From Bacteroidota bacterium (lineage in GTDB: Bacteria; Bacteroidota; Bacteroidia; Flavobacteriales; Weeksellaceae): a stretch of 64,000 bases of DNA. A program made the position numbers and the translations under genes. The DNA is taken from NCBI GenBank assembly GCA_023422635.1, contig JAFAGO010000002.1, forward strand, positions 1-64,000, given 5' to 3'. Under the pieces are notes generated by a model. It made no database searches and was not told the origin of the DNA. It worked only from the letters and a program-made list of their open reading frames with translations. Below are positions 9,352-18,708 of the stretch, one piece after another. Within the stretch, counting starts at the first letter, position 1, and every line of letters starts with the position of its first letter.

Positions 9352-11235
9352 ATGATTAAAACCTATTTTTTGCTGATGGTGCTTTTCGCATCATCAGTAT
9401 TTGCACAATATTCTTCCTTGGATATTCCCGAAGATTTAAAAACCAACGCATCGGTTGTTATTCGTGAGGATCACGATGTTTTTACTTTTAAATCGATTAA
9501 CGATATGTCGATTACCAGGAAAAGAGTGGTAACGCTTTTGGATAAATCTGCAGATCTTTACTCAACAATTGCCATCCCTTACAGTCCCAATTACCGCGTA
9601 AGCGATATTAAAGTGAATGTGTACAATCTTTTGGGTAAAAAAATTAAAAGTTATTCTAAAAAAGATTTTTCAGATTTTACCAATAACCAAAGTAATGCAC
9701 TATATGTGGATGATCGTGTATTGTTATTGAAAATTAACAGCACTTCTTACCCTTTCACCATCGAGTCAAGCTACGAAGTTAATACTTCGAATACCATAGG
9801 TTTCGGTACATTTATGCCTTTTTCGGATTACAATGTCTCTGTACAAAATACCAGTTACACGATTAATAATACGAGTGGAATTAAAGTTAGAGAAAAAATT
9901 TCGGACAATGCACTTGGGAAGGTCGCTAAAACGCAAGAGGGAAACACCACCACCTATCAATATTCTCATATTCCAGCATTAAAAAAAGAATCATTAGCTC
10001 CAACAATAGCGGTTCTTGTTCCGAAAGTTGAACTTTCTCCTGAGCGATTTACGTTAGAAGGAAATCAGGGCGATCTGGCTACGTGGGATGATTTCGGGAA
10101 ATGGTATTACAGCAAACTTATTGAGCCGGTTTCTCAGATTACACCACAGATTCAACAGGAGGTACAAGCGTTAAATCTTACCGGTACTACAGAAGACAAA
10201 GTGAAAAAGTTGTATCAGTATATGCAAGATAAAACACGATATGTGCTGATTTCTATGGGAATTGGCGGATGGAAGCCGATGCCCGCAAACGAAGTTTCAC
10301 AAAAAGGCTATGGCGATTGTAAAGCGCTCACCAATTATATGCGCACTTTGCTTTCAGCAGCGGGAATTCCTGCATATTATGCGGTTATTTATGATGGCAG
10401 AACCGAACAAACATTTGATGCGAATTTTCCGGAACTAAATGGAAATCATGCTGTGCTGATGGTTCCCACGGAAAATGGAAATATTTGGCTCGAAAACACC
10501 AATCAAAAGGTTGCATTCAACCATCTTTTTTACACCAGCCATAACCGAAATGTGGCATTAGTAAAAGAAAACGGGATCGAAATTGTAAATACTCCAGTTT
10601 ATCTTCCTCAACAAAGTCGCGAGGTTTTAGATGCTAAAATTCAACTTACAGAAGATTTAGGCATGAAAGGAACGCTTAATCTTTTATTTACAGGTGGGCA
10701 ATACGATGGAAATTTGTATTTAACATCATTGAAGAATGAGCAGCTTAATGATCGGCTAAAAGAAGAGTATTATCATTTAAAAATTTCCGATATCGCGGTA
10801 AAAAATTTAGTTAATAATCGTGATAAAGCTGAAATATCTTACGAACTAAATCTCACCACTCGTGATTTTTCAAAAAAACTAGGATCCGATTTATTTTTTC
10901 CGGTGGTTCCTTTTTCAGAAACTACAGCATTGGTAAGCAATGAGGAACGCGTGCTGCCTTTTGAAATTTCATTTCCTTACCAAAACGATTTTCAAATTGA
11001 ATATGCTGCACCGGAAGGTTTTCAATTTACAGAGATTCCAACTTCTTCTGAATTCAAATCCGAATTTGGATCATACAAAATTGACTATGAACTTGTTGGA
11101 TCGAAACTTAAAGTTAACCGAATTGTAACGGTAAATAAAGGTTTGTATCCCAAAGAAAAGTACAATGATTTTGTAGCTTTTACAAGAAAAATAGCAAATG
11201 CCGACAATACCAAGATATTAATTACTAAACCATGA
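9352..11235 (+). CDS. DUF3857 / transglutaminase-like secreted protein (catalytic residues intact)
   Basis: 627 residues from the ATG at 9352, which starts a signal peptide (MIKTYFLLMVLFASSVFAQ). Residues ~30-210 are a DUF3857 beta domain and ~270-400 a transglutaminase-fold domain with catalytic Cys323 (GYGDCKALTNYM), His366 (NGNHAVLMV) and a downstream Asp/Glu region (WLENTNQ). The rest is a DUF3858-like beta region. Such proteins are common in Bacteroidota, are exported, and have no assigned substrate. The stop codon overlaps the start of the next, related gene (ATGA at 11232-11235), so they are translationally coupled. Confidence 0.9.
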   Translation: MIKTYFLLMVLFASSVFAQYSSLDIPEDLKTNASVVIREDHDVFTFKSINDMSITRKRVVTLLDKSADLYSTIAIPYSPNYRVSDIKVNVYNLLGKKIKSYSKKDFSDFTNNQSNALYVDDRVLLLKINSTSYPFTIESSYEVNTSNTIGFGTFMPFSDYNVSVQNTSYTINNTSGIKVREKISDNALGKVAKTQEGNTTTYQYSHIPALKKESLAPTIAVLVPKVELSPERFTLEGNQGDLATWDDFGKWYYSKLIEPVSQITPQIQQEVQALNLTGTTEDKVKKLYQYMQDKTRYVLISMGIGGWKPMPANEVSQKGYGDCKALTNYMRTLLSAAGIPAYYAVIYDGRTEQTFDANFPELNGNHAVLMVPTENGNIWLENTNQKVAFNHLFYTSHNRNVALVKENGIEIVNTPVYLPQQSREVLDAKIQLTEDLGMKGTLNLLFTGGQYDGNLYLTSLKNEQLNDRLKEEYYHLKISDIAVKNLVNNRDKAEISYELNLTTRDFSKKLGSDLFFPVVPFSETTALVSNEERVLPFEISFPYQNDFQIEYAAPEGFQFTEIPTSSEFKSEFGSYKIDYELVGSKLKVNRIVTVNKGLYPKEKYNDFVAFTRKIANADNTKILITKP

Positions 11236-13160
11236 TAAAAAATCTACTAATTCTATTCGTTTTTTTCTGTTCATCATTCGCTTTCTCACAGCATAAATTT
11301 CTGAATGAAACCAAATTAAGCAAAGAGGATTTGGAAAGTAAAAAATGTGTTTCTGATCCCGAAGCTGCCGCAGAAGTGCTTTACCGATCCTATCACTACA
11401 GGATTGATTATAACGGAAGTATGTATACCGAGGTCATCGATCGGGTGAAGATTTATAATAAAGATAATGCGAGCCGTTATTTAGATCATGAAATTCAATT
11501 GTATGATAACGGAAAGGGCTCCAGAGAAGTGCTTTCATCTTTAAAAGCGTATACCTACAATTTAGAAAATGGAAAAATTTCTGAAACCAAAGTGGCAAAT
11601 GATTCCAAATTTAAATCGAAAGAAAATAAACAATATACCATTACAAAATTTGCATTTCCCAATGTGAAGGATGGTTCTGTTGTGGAATTCCGATACAATG
11701 TTGTTACTCCTTTTTTATGGTCTACGCCTCGAATTTATATTGAAGATCAAGTTCCTGTTCGCTATGTGGAATATGTTTTTGATTCACCGAAACCTTTAGG
11801 TTATAATATTAATTTTAAAGGGGATTTAGCACCGACACATCGCGATGTTAGCGAAAAATTGATTTACGGTGGCGATTATCAAGTGTATCGTTTTGCATAC
11901 GAAAATGTTCCATCTTATAAAGATGAAGATTTTGTTCTAAACAATAATAATTTTAGAACGTCTTTTAGAGCTGAATTAAATTCTACTTTTATTGGGAATG
12001 AATTTAAGTCGTACGCCACTTCTTGGAATGATGTTGGAGGTATTTTAAACAAACACGAGGATTTTGGAGAACAGTTAAAGAAGCAAAACGCGGTAAAAGA
12101 TGTACTTCCAAAAGAGATTACTTCAATTTTGAACCAAAACGAAAGAGCAAAGGCGATTCTTTCTTTCGTACAGAAAAACTATACTTTTAATAAAGATTAC
12201 GATGTGGTTACGGATAAAGGAATTCGAAATTTACTCAATACAAAAATTGGGAATGCCGCAGAAATTAATCTGCTTTTAACAATGTTGCTTAGAAATGCAA
12301 ATATTAATGCAAATCCAGTGGTGATGTCTACTATTAATAGGGGTTCGTTATTGTCGTACAGTCCAAGTTTGGAGCAACTGAATTTCGTAGTTGCAGCTTA
12401 TGAAGATCAGGGTAAATTAGTGCTGTTGGATGCAACGAAGAAGCGAACTAAACTGAATATGATTGATCCGCAAGCGCTGAATAATAATGGGATTTTAGTA
12501 AAGGACAACCAAGCTGTTGAGTTAAATATAACGTATCCTGATGTAAGTGAAACCTTTCTTACCGTTGATGCTACGATGTCGCCTGAAGGAACTTTTCAAG
12601 GTCATTTTGCAGACCGAGATACCAATTTGTATTCGGTAATGGTGGAAGAGGAATACAGTAGTAATCGCCAAGATTTTGAAAAGCAATACAAAGATCGATA
12701 TACGTTTCCTTTCAATAATTTAAAATCAGGAAATGTGGATAATGATTTTGAAACTAGTTTTGATTTTGACGCCGATTCCTTCGTTGATGTTATCGGTAAC
12801 AAGATGGTTTTTAATCCTTTATTGTTTTTGTATACTAAAAACCACTCATTTAATCAAAGTCAAACCCGAAAAGGGCCTCTTGAATTTCGTACGAAAAGTG
12901 CTAAAATTAAAACGGTTACCATTACAATTCCTGAAGGATATGTTTTTTCAGATGTTCCGAAATCCAAAAAATTCAGAACTGATGATAGCGCAATTCAATA
13001 TTCGTATGTGGTAAAACAAGAAGGGAATTCCTTAACCGTGACGACAACAGTCAACCATAATGAGGTTAATTTTCCGAAGGAGTATTATACTGCATTTACG
13101 CAGATATACGATAATATTACAAAATTAGAAGGGCAGGTTGTTACCGTTGTTAAACAGTAA
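11232..13160 (+). CDS. DUF3857 protein with degenerate transglutaminase domain
   Basis: 642 residues with signal peptide (MIKNLLILFVFFCSSFAFSQ), the same architecture as the preceding gene and coupled to it by a 4-nt overlap. The aligned catalytic positions are changed: the GDC motif reads GNA (A342) and the catalytic His is Asn (N384 in QLNFVVAAY), while the Asp region (LLDATKK) remains. It is therefore probably a non-catalytic paralogue, perhaps a partner of its neighbour. The DUF3857 call is from family recognition; the loss of catalysis is read directly from the sequence. Confidence 0.88.
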   Translation: MIKNLLILFVFFCSSFAFSQHKFLNETKLSKEDLESKKCVSDPEAAAEVLYRSYHYRIDYNGSMYTEVIDRVKIYNKDNASRYLDHEIQLYDNGKGSREVLSSLKAYTYNLENGKISETKVANDSKFKSKENKQYTITKFAFPNVKDGSVVEFRYNVVTPFLWSTPRIYIEDQVPVRYVEYVFDSPKPLGYNINFKGDLAPTHRDVSEKLIYGGDYQVYRFAYENVPSYKDEDFVLNNNNFRTSFRAELNSTFIGNEFKSYATSWNDVGGILNKHEDFGEQLKKQNAVKDVLPKEITSILNQNERAKAILSFVQKNYTFNKDYDVVTDKGIRNLLNTKIGNAAEINLLLTMLLRNANINANPVVMSTINRGSLLSYSPSLEQLNFVVAAYEDQGKLVLLDATKKRTKLNMIDPQALNNNGILVKDNQAVELNITYPDVSETFLTVDATMSPEGTFQGHFADRDTNLYSVMVEEEYSSNRQDFEKQYKDRYTFPFNNLKSGNVDNDFETSFDFDADSFVDVIGNKMVFNPLLFLYTKNHSFNQSQTRKGPLEFRTKSAKIKTVTITIPEGYVFSDVPKSKKFRTDDSAIQYSYVVKQEGNSLTVTTTVNHNEVNFPKEYYTAFTQIYDNITKLEGQVVTVVKQ

Positions 13161-13181
13161 ACGAAGTTCTTAGTTTAAAAT

Positions 13182-13212
13182 AAAGCTCCCGATTTAGAGG
13201 AGCTTTTTTCTT
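13182..13212. terminator. bidirectional terminator between convergent genes
   Basis: An 8-bp stem AAAGCTCC (13182-13189) / GGAGCTTT (13199-13206) with T residues on the right and A residues on the left. It sits between the converging DUF3857 gene and the helicase-nuclease gene. Confidence 0.85.
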
Positions 13213-16200
13213 ATAGATAAATCAATTCTGTTTGAATTACTTTTCTTCCGGTTTTTTCCAAAGCGGCTTTATAATTTGCAATTTGTTTCTCGTATTTTTC
13301 AGTTTCCTTTCCCGTTTTGAAATCGATAATAATCCAACCATTTTCTGTTTCAATTAAGCGATCTGGCCGGTAAACTTCGCGTTGCGAGGGATCATTAATC
13401 ATAATTTCTTGTTCGTTAAAAACTTTTAAGCCATCAGTAAAAAATGGCTGATATTTTGGATCGGTTATTACGCTTTTTATTCTTTGCAAAATGTTCTCTT
13501 TCTCGGTAACAGTAATTGTGCCTTCGAGAACGTAACTTTCTAATACAAGTTCAATATCGTTTTCCGTTTTAATTTTTGATAGAATTTCATGGGTGAAAAT
13601 CCCTTCTCGAACAGTTTTTATGCGCTCTTGATAGTTCTTGGAAGGTGTTGCAATTTTAATTTCTCCTACTTTTTCGTGCAATCTTTCTAATGTTTCAATT
13701 TTCTGAGTTTGCGTATCGGAATTCTGATTTTTAATTTTTTTCTGTTTTTTAACCTTTTCTTCATCAATTTCAAAAAAATCAAATGAATCTGGTTTTTCTT
13801 CTTCTGATGCAAAAAGTGTATGTTGGCGTTGAGTTACAAAATCAAATAATTCTAAGTAATTGGTTTTGCTCGTGGGCTTCTCGATGTAAAGAAACATTTG
13901 TTCAACGGCACGCGTTGTGGCCACATATTGCAAGCAGAACCGATCGATTTTGTTTTGGTAAATATGTTCTTGGTTAAATGCCAACATTCCCTCATCGTAG
14001 ATTTCTAAATCTTTACTAAAAGGAGAAACAATTACCGATGAAACTTCATCATCCTCCGCAGAAATCCATCCGGAAAATTTGCCATCTTTATTACTGTTTT
14101 GCAACGGAATAAAAACCACAGGAAACTCCAAACCTTTTGCTTTGTGAATGGTCATAATCTGTATGGCATCGATACTTTCAGAGGTTTGAATGCTAATTTC
14201 GTGTGCTTCTTCATCCCAATATTTCAAGAAATCTTTTAATGTGAATACGCTGTTTTGACTGAAGTTATAGAGCATTTCTAAAAAGTTCAACAAATAATCG
14301 GTTTCAGCGCCAATTACTGAAAATTCTTGAATGTAATATTCAATATAATTGTACAAATTAAGATGCGGAATTTCCGTTTGCATAAGTTTGATTCCGTATT
14401 CATCTTGTATAAAACGTTCTTGATCAGCTTGGTTTTTGATCTCGATGATTGTGAGCATTTCTTTTGAGAAATCGCTAATGGTAATTCTTCCTGAATTCTG
14501 CAATTGGTACATCATTTTTACCAAAAATTGCTGGTTTTTGGGATTTTGCTTCCATCGTAAAAATGCGATCGTTGCTAAAATTGTTGGCGAAAGTTCCAGT
14601 GTTAGTCCTTTATCTGAAATGGTTTTTATGGCGATTTCGAATCCGTTTTTGATTATTTTTTTCCCGCCCAACAATTGAGAGAATTTAAAAATATCGGTGT
14701 TGTCACGGCATAAAATCGTAATGTCTGAAAAAGAGAAGCCATTTTGTAAACACTCTTGAATGTTTTCGATCATTTTTGCGGCAACTTCTTCATAATAAAT
14801 AGTTCGAGTAGCTTGCTCAATAAGATTGATTTTCACACGACCTTCATAATCAGCATTTGCCTTTTGCTGCGCATCTTTCCCGAAAATATCAGCATGTTCT
14901 TCATGTACGTGATGGGATAAAAAATTGTAATATTTATTATTGAAATCTACAATATTTTTCGAGCTTCGCCAATTGGTATCTAACAATTCTACATGCGCTT
15001 TTATGGGTGCATTTTCTTTCCCTTGTATAATGTTCAGCATCATGGTGCTGTCGCCACCTCGGAAGCGATAAATGCTTTGCTTTGGATCGCCAACTAATGT
15101 AAAAGTGGTGTTTTCGGAGCTAATTGTGTGGTCGCGAAGCGGTAAAAAGTTTTGCCATTGCAGTTGGGAAGTATCTTGAAATTCATCAAAAAAGTAATGC
15201 GAAAATTGGGTTCCTACTTTTTCATAAATGAATGAAGAAGGTTCGTCTCGCAAATTCTCATGGATCATTACATTGAATTTTGAAAGTAGAACAAGATCGT
15301 TTTCAGTTTCAATTTCGGCTAATTTATCTTGAATTTCTTTGTTCACTTTTAAAGGAAGAATGGCGCGGAGGATTTTCTCCTTCTTTTGACTAATAATATA
15401 ATTGTGAATAATTTTTCTCCTTCTTTCTAACAAAAAATCTAAAATTTCCAATATTTCGTCTTCTCGTTTTTTGCCTGTTGTTGAGGATCCTTTTAAAAAG
15501 GTTTTCAATGCGCCTTCCTCATTCGTGGGAAAAGGAAATTTTACAATATTACCCTGATAAAATTCTTCCATCTTCGAGAAAAATTTTGCGATACCATTTG
15601 TATTTCCGCCCGCAAAATCTGCAATTTCCAAGTTTTTTTCTTGCATAAGTTCAATGCAAGAAGTCACGATTCCAATATTCTCCTGTTTTAAATCTTGAAT
15701 ATCTTTTCGAAGTTTTTGCTTAGATTTTTCGTAAGAATTCCAAGTAAAATCTTTGTTATCCGTTAATTGAAAGTAATGTTTATCCTGCACAAATTCTTTG
15801 GCGGAATTGTAAAGTGCTTGGTTAAGGTTTACGCGCTCGTTATTATCTAAGCTGTAATTTACAAAGTCCATAAATGCGTCAGAAATGGTTTCGTTGGTTC
15901 CCACTTCGTCCAACATTTTATCTACAGCTTCATTAATAAAAGGATCGGCTTGGATTTCCAGATTAAAGTTTTGCGCTAAACCAAGTTCATACGAAAAACT
16001 ACGAACTAATCGCGAGTTAAACTTATCAATCGTCCCAATATTTAAAGTAGAATAGTGGTGAAGTACAAAATCGAGAACTTTTTTCGATCTTTCATGCAAT
16101 TGATCGATCCCAATATGGATTCCCTGAGTTTTCAGTTTTTGATGAATATTCTCAAGATCTTTATTCTGCTGATATGAATTTGGATCAGAAAATGCTTTTA

Positions 16201-16384
16201 ACCATTCCAAAATTCTCCTTTTCATTTCGTTGGCGGCCTTGTTGGTAAATGTTAAGGCGAGAATATGTTTAATCGCATCTGGCTGATTTGGGTTTTGTAA
16301 ACAAAGCGTTAACAAACGCTGTACTAAAGTATAGGTTTTGCCTGATCCTGCTGAGGCATTAATAACGGTATATTGCTCTTTCAT
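13211..16384 (-). CDS. UvrD/RecB-like helicase-nuclease (AddA-type)
   Basis: 1057 residues. Superfamily 1A helicase with Walker A at 10-17 (ASAGSGKT), the DEFQDTS Walker B motif, the GDPKQSIYRFRGGD segment and HKAKGLEFPVVFIP of motif V. A C-terminal PD-(D/E)XK nuclease domain is marked by YRPDRL and IIDFKTGK. This is the plan of AddA/RecB, which process double-strand ends for recombination. AddAB-type partners are often adjacent; here the flanking genes are a DUF3857 gene and rpsU, so the partner (a second PD-(D/E)XK nuclease) must lie elsewhere. It is read away from the 338-nt gap before rpsU. Confidence 0.9.
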   Translation of the reverse strand: MKEQYTVINASAGSGKTYTLVQRLLTLCLQNPNQPDAIKHILALTFTNKAANEMKRRILEWLKAFSDPNSYQQNKDLENIHQKLKTQGIHIGIDQLHERSKKVLDFVLHHYSTLNIGTIDKFNSRLVRSFSYELGLAQNFNLEIQADPFINEAVDKMLDEVGTNETISDAFMDFVNYSLDNNERVNLNQALYNSAKEFVQDKHYFQLTDNKDFTWNSYEKSKQKLRKDIQDLKQENIGIVTSCIELMQEKNLEIADFAGGNTNGIAKFFSKMEEFYQGNIVKFPFPTNEEGALKTFLKGSSTTGKKREDEILEILDFLLERRRKIIHNYIISQKKEKILRAILPLKVNKEIQDKLAEIETENDLVLLSKFNVMIHENLRDEPSSFIYEKVGTQFSHYFFDEFQDTSQLQWQNFLPLRDHTISSENTTFTLVGDPKQSIYRFRGGDSTMMLNIIQGKENAPIKAHVELLDTNWRSSKNIVDFNNKYYNFLSHHVHEEHADIFGKDAQQKANADYEGRVKINLIEQATRTIYYEEVAAKMIENIQECLQNGFSFSDITILCRDNTDIFKFSQLLGGKKIIKNGFEIAIKTISDKGLTLELSPTILATIAFLRWKQNPKNQQFLVKMMYQLQNSGRITISDFSKEMLTIIEIKNQADQERFIQDEYGIKLMQTEIPHLNLYNYIEYYIQEFSVIGAETDYLLNFLEMLYNFSQNSVFTLKDFLKYWDEEAHEISIQTSESIDAIQIMTIHKAKGLEFPVVFIPLQNSNKDGKFSGWISAEDDEVSSVIVSPFSKDLEIYDEGMLAFNQEHIYQNKIDRFCLQYVATTRAVEQMFLYIEKPTSKTNYLELFDFVTQRQHTLFASEEEKPDSFDFFEIDEEKVKKQKKIKNQNSDTQTQKIETLERLHEKVGEIKIATPSKNYQERIKTVREGIFTHEILSKIKTENDIELVLESYVLEGTITVTEKENILQRIKSVITDPKYQPFFTDGLKVFNEQEIMINDPSQREVYRPDRLIETENGWIIIDFKTGKETEKYEKQIANYKAALEKTGRKVIQTELIYL

Positions 16385-16722
16385 AACGAGAATTCAAACA
16401 GCAATATACTGAATTTTAAAAATTTTTGAAAGCGTTTTTTATTTTAATCGACCAACAAATGGTAATGCTTTCTTTTATTTAGTGAAAACAAAGTGTATTT
16501 AAATTTTCTGATGAATTCCAGTATTTTATATTATTAATACCTGTAAATCAGAAAAATAGATTTGATTGACTACTTGTAATGCTCTTCAATAATTGAATCG
16601 CAACGAATGATTCGTTAGCTATTGATAGGTCGCTTAAACTCATATGTTTTTAATAATCAGAAAATAATTTGGCTGAATTGAAAAATATTTCTATTTTTGC
16701 AATCCAAAATGAGATGTAAAAT
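16385..16722. other. intergenic region between divergent genes
   Basis: 338 nt of AT-rich sequence between the divergent helicase-nuclease gene and rpsU. Apart from the rpsU promoter at its right end I see no gene, hairpin or repeat in it. Confidence 0.6.
16668..16699 (+). promoter_or_regulatory. rpsU promoter
   Basis: TTTG (16668-16671), 20 nt spacer, TATTTTTG (16692-16699). This is a good match to the flavobacterial -33/-7 pair and lies 23 nt before the rpsU ATG. Confidence 0.75.
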
Positions 16723-16920
16723 ATGTTAATAATTCCAGTAAAAGACGGAGAGTCTATCGATAGAGCGCTTAAAAAGTATAAAAGAAAATTCGACAAAACA
16801 GGTGTTGTTCGTAAATTAAGAGCAAGACAGCAGTTTTTGAAACCTTCTGTAACTTTAAGACAAGGAAAATTAAAAGCAGCTCATAAGCAAAGACTTTTAA
16901 GCAAAGAAGAGCAGGCTTAA
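16723..16920 (+). CDS. rpsU: ribosomal protein S21
   Basis: 65 residues, small and very basic (many Lys/Arg), with the S21 signature region SIDRALKKYKRKFDKTG near the N-terminus. S21 is a late-binding 30S protein near the anti-Shine-Dalgarno region. It has its own promoter and is closed by a strong hairpin at 16951, so the Xer gene downstream is reached only by read-through or another promoter. Confidence 0.97.
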   Translation: MLIIPVKDGESIDRALKKYKRKFDKTGVVRKLRARQQFLKPSVTLRQGKLKAAHKQRLLSKEEQA

Positions 16921-16950
16921 GCTACTTCTTTTATTTATAATACGATTTAA

Positions 16951-16995
16951 TCACTTTCCAAATTCATATATTTGGAAAGTGATTTTTTGTTTTTT
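16951..16995 (+). terminator. rho-independent terminator after rpsU
   Basis: A perfect 13-bp stem (16951-16963 with 16970-16982), 6-nt loop, followed by a T-rich run. It ends only a few bases before the ATG of the Xer recombinase at 16999. Confidence 0.93.
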
Positions 16996-16998
16996 ATC

Positions 16999-17889
16999 AT
17001 GATTGAAAAGTTTTTAGATTATATTCAAGTAGAGCGAAGGTATTCCCAACATACTATTGAAAGTTATTGGAAAGATTTAACCGATTTCCATGCATTTTTG
17101 ATCGATAAAGAAGGAAGTGAAGATGTGCTTAAGGCAGATAAGAAAATGATAAGAAACTTCATGGTGGACCTTAGTGAGAAAGGCCTTTCTAAGCGAAGTA
17201 TTAATCGTAAAATTTCTTCGTTAAGAAGTTTTTTTCTGTTTTATTTAAAAATAGGTGAAATCGCTATTTCTCCGGTTGAAAATATAAGTTCATTAAAGTT
17301 TTATCCAGAAAAGCAAACTCCTTTTTCCAGAGAAGAGATGTTGGAAGTTGAAACAATTCTTAAAAATGATGAAGAGCATTCTTTAGAGCGGGCTATTATT
17401 GAAACGCTGTATCAAACGGGAATGCGTAAGGCGGAACTTTGTAATTTGCTTTATCAAGATGTGGATTTTTCCGGGATGCAAATGAAGATTCATGGTAAAG
17501 GGAATAAAGAACGTGTGCTGCCTATTGCTGCAAATCTGTCTTCTATTTTGCAGCATTACCAATTTAAAATACGACTCCAAAATTCAAGTGAACCTTATTT
17601 TTTTCTCAGTAAAAGAGGTAAAAAATTGGGAGAGAAATTTGTCTATTCAGTTGTAAATACCTATCTTGGTCTTACCAGTGTGAAAAAGAAAATAAGCCCT
17701 CATATTCTACGGCATACGTTTGCAACGCATGTTTTAGAAAATGGGGCTGAAATTTCTAAGGTAAAAAAGATTTTAGGACATTCTTCGCTTGCGAGTACTC
17801 AGGTTTACACGAATGCCAATATAGAACAATTGAAGAAAGTTTTAAACAACGCTCATCCAAGAGCCTCAAAAAAAGAAGGTGGAAGCTGA
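16999..17889 (+). CDS. XerC/XerD-type tyrosine recombinase
   Basis: 296 residues from ATG 16999; an upstream in-frame TTG lies inside the rpsU terminator stem and is rejected. N-terminal SAM-like core-binding domain (~1-100) and C-terminal catalytic domain with R143 (TGMRKAEL), H235-R238 (HILRH), H261 (LGHSS) and Y270 (TQVYTN). Length and lack of an arm-binding domain fit the housekeeping Xer recombinases that resolve chromosome dimers rather than a phage integrase. Followed closely by hpf. Whether it is XerC or XerD cannot be told from sequence alone. Confidence 0.92.
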   Translation: MIEKFLDYIQVERRYSQHTIESYWKDLTDFHAFLIDKEGSEDVLKADKKMIRNFMVDLSEKGLSKRSINRKISSLRSFFLFYLKIGEIAISPVENISSLKFYPEKQTPFSREEMLEVETILKNDEEHSLERAIIETLYQTGMRKAELCNLLYQDVDFSGMQMKIHGKGNKERVLPIAANLSSILQHYQFKIRLQNSSEPYFFLSKRGKKLGEKFVYSVVNTYLGLTSVKKKISPHILRHTFATHVLENGAEISKVKKILGHSSLASTQVYTNANIEQLKKVLNNAHPRASKKEGGS

Positions 17890-17927
17890 AGAAGCTTCCT
17901 ATGTTTAACGTAAAATTTTTAATCATT

Positions 17928-18218
17928 ATGAAAATTACCGTTCAGTCCTTGGGGTTAACACCACATGAACCTCTAGAAGATTATCTAAACAAAAAAATCA
18001 GTAAGCTAGACACTTTTTATGATAAAATTATCGAATGTCAAGTTACATTGAAAAAAGAAAATACAACTGCTAAAGAAAATAAAACCGCAGAGATCCGTTT
18101 GGTTGTACCAGGGGATGATATTGTTGTAAAGAAAACTTCCGCCAGTTTTGAGGAAAGTTTAGATCTTTGCGCTGATACTGCTAAGAAGCTGTTAATCAAG
18201 AAAAAAGAAATGGCGTAA
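17928..18218 (+). CDS. hpf: ribosome hibernation promoting factor (HPF/RaiA family)
   Basis: 96 residues from ATG 17928, chosen because MKITVQSLG begins the usual first beta strand. Short-form HPF/YfiA fold (beta-alpha-beta-beta-beta-alpha), with basic residues along the helices that bind the 30S decoding site and silence ribosomes in stationary phase. It lacks the C-terminal dimerisation domain of long HPF. It lies 38 nt after the Xer gene, probably cotranscribed, and just upstream of the tRNA cluster. Confidence 0.9.
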   Translation: MKITVQSLGLTPHEPLEDYLNKKISKLDTFYDKIIECQVTLKKENTTAKENKTAEIRLVVPGDDIVVKKTSASFEESLDLCADTAKKLLIKKKEMA

Positions 18219-18259
18219 AAAATAATCTTGCAAGAAATTAAAAAAAACTTGCAAAAAAC

Positions 18260-18290
18260 TTGTAGATTTCAAAAAACAGTCTCATATTTG
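18260..18290 (+). promoter_or_regulatory. promoter for tRNA-Thr/tRNA-Tyr
   Basis: TTG (18260-18262), 20 nt, CATATTTG (18283-18290), one base off the TAnnTTTG consensus, 43 nt before tRNA-Thr. Confidence 0.5.
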
Positions 18291-18333
18291 CACTCGCAAA
18301 AAGGGAATAAAGAAGTTCTTTTGAAATCTATTT

Positions 18334-18407
18334 GCCTCCTTAGCTCAGTTGGCCAGAGCACGTGATTTGTAATCTCGGGGTCGTGGGTTCGAATCCCTCA
18401 GGAGGCT
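18334..18407 (+). tRNA. tRNA-Thr (anticodon TGT)
   Basis: 74-nt cloverleaf: acceptor GCCTCCT/AGGAGGC, D arm GCTC..GAGC, anticodon loop TTTGTAA (TGT), T loop GGTTCGAATCC. CCA is not encoded. Confidence 0.97.
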
Positions 18408-18422
18408 CATTTTTGTAAAATT

Positions 18423-18503
18423 GGGGAGATTCCAGAGTGGCTAAATGGGACTGACTGTAACTCAGTTGCTTCGGCTTCGTAGGTTCGAATCCTGCTCTCC
18501 CCA
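18423..18503 (+). tRNA. tRNA-Tyr (anticodon GTA)
   Basis: 81-nt class II tRNA with a long variable arm; acceptor GGGGAGA/TCTCCCC, anticodon stem-loop ACTGA-CTGTAAC-TCAGT (GTA), T loop GGTTCGAATCC. It lies 15 nt after tRNA-Thr and is probably processed from the same transcript. Confidence 0.97.
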
Positions 18504-18520
18504 CATTTTATAAATAAAAA

Positions 18521-18551
18521 TTTGCAAATTCAAAAAATATGTTTAAATTTG
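18521..18551 (+). promoter_or_regulatory. internal promoter for tRNA-Gly/tRNA-Thr
   Basis: TTTG (18521-18524), exactly 19 nt, TAAATTTG (18544-18551): a perfect Bacteroidota promoter between tRNA-Tyr and tRNA-Gly, with predicted start ~30 nt before tRNA-Gly. Confidence 0.8.
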
Positions 18552-18586
18552 CAAACCGTTACCAACAACTTTTGGAAACAAAAAAT

Positions 18587-18659
18587 GCGGAAGTAGCTCA
18601 GTTGGTAGAGCGTCAGCCTTCCAAGCTGAATGTCGCGGGTTCGACCCCCGTCTTCCGCT
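18587..18659 (+). tRNA. tRNA-Gly (anticodon TCC)
   Basis: 73-nt cloverleaf: acceptor GCGGAAG/CTTCCGC, anticodon stem-loop TCAGC-CTTCCAA-GCTGA (TCC), T loop GGTTCGACCCC. Confidence 0.97.
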
Positions 18660-18662
18660 CAA

Positions 18663-18703
18663 AAAAAATCACACCAACATAATTTGGATGTGATTTTTTT
18701 TTC
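18663..18703 (+). terminator. hairpin between tRNA-Gly and tRNA-Thr
   Basis: AAATCACA...CCA and TGG.TGTGATTT form an interrupted stem followed by a T run. It would partly separate tRNA-Gly from the next tRNA, or act in both directions. Confidence 0.6.
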
Positions 18704-18708
18704 GAATT

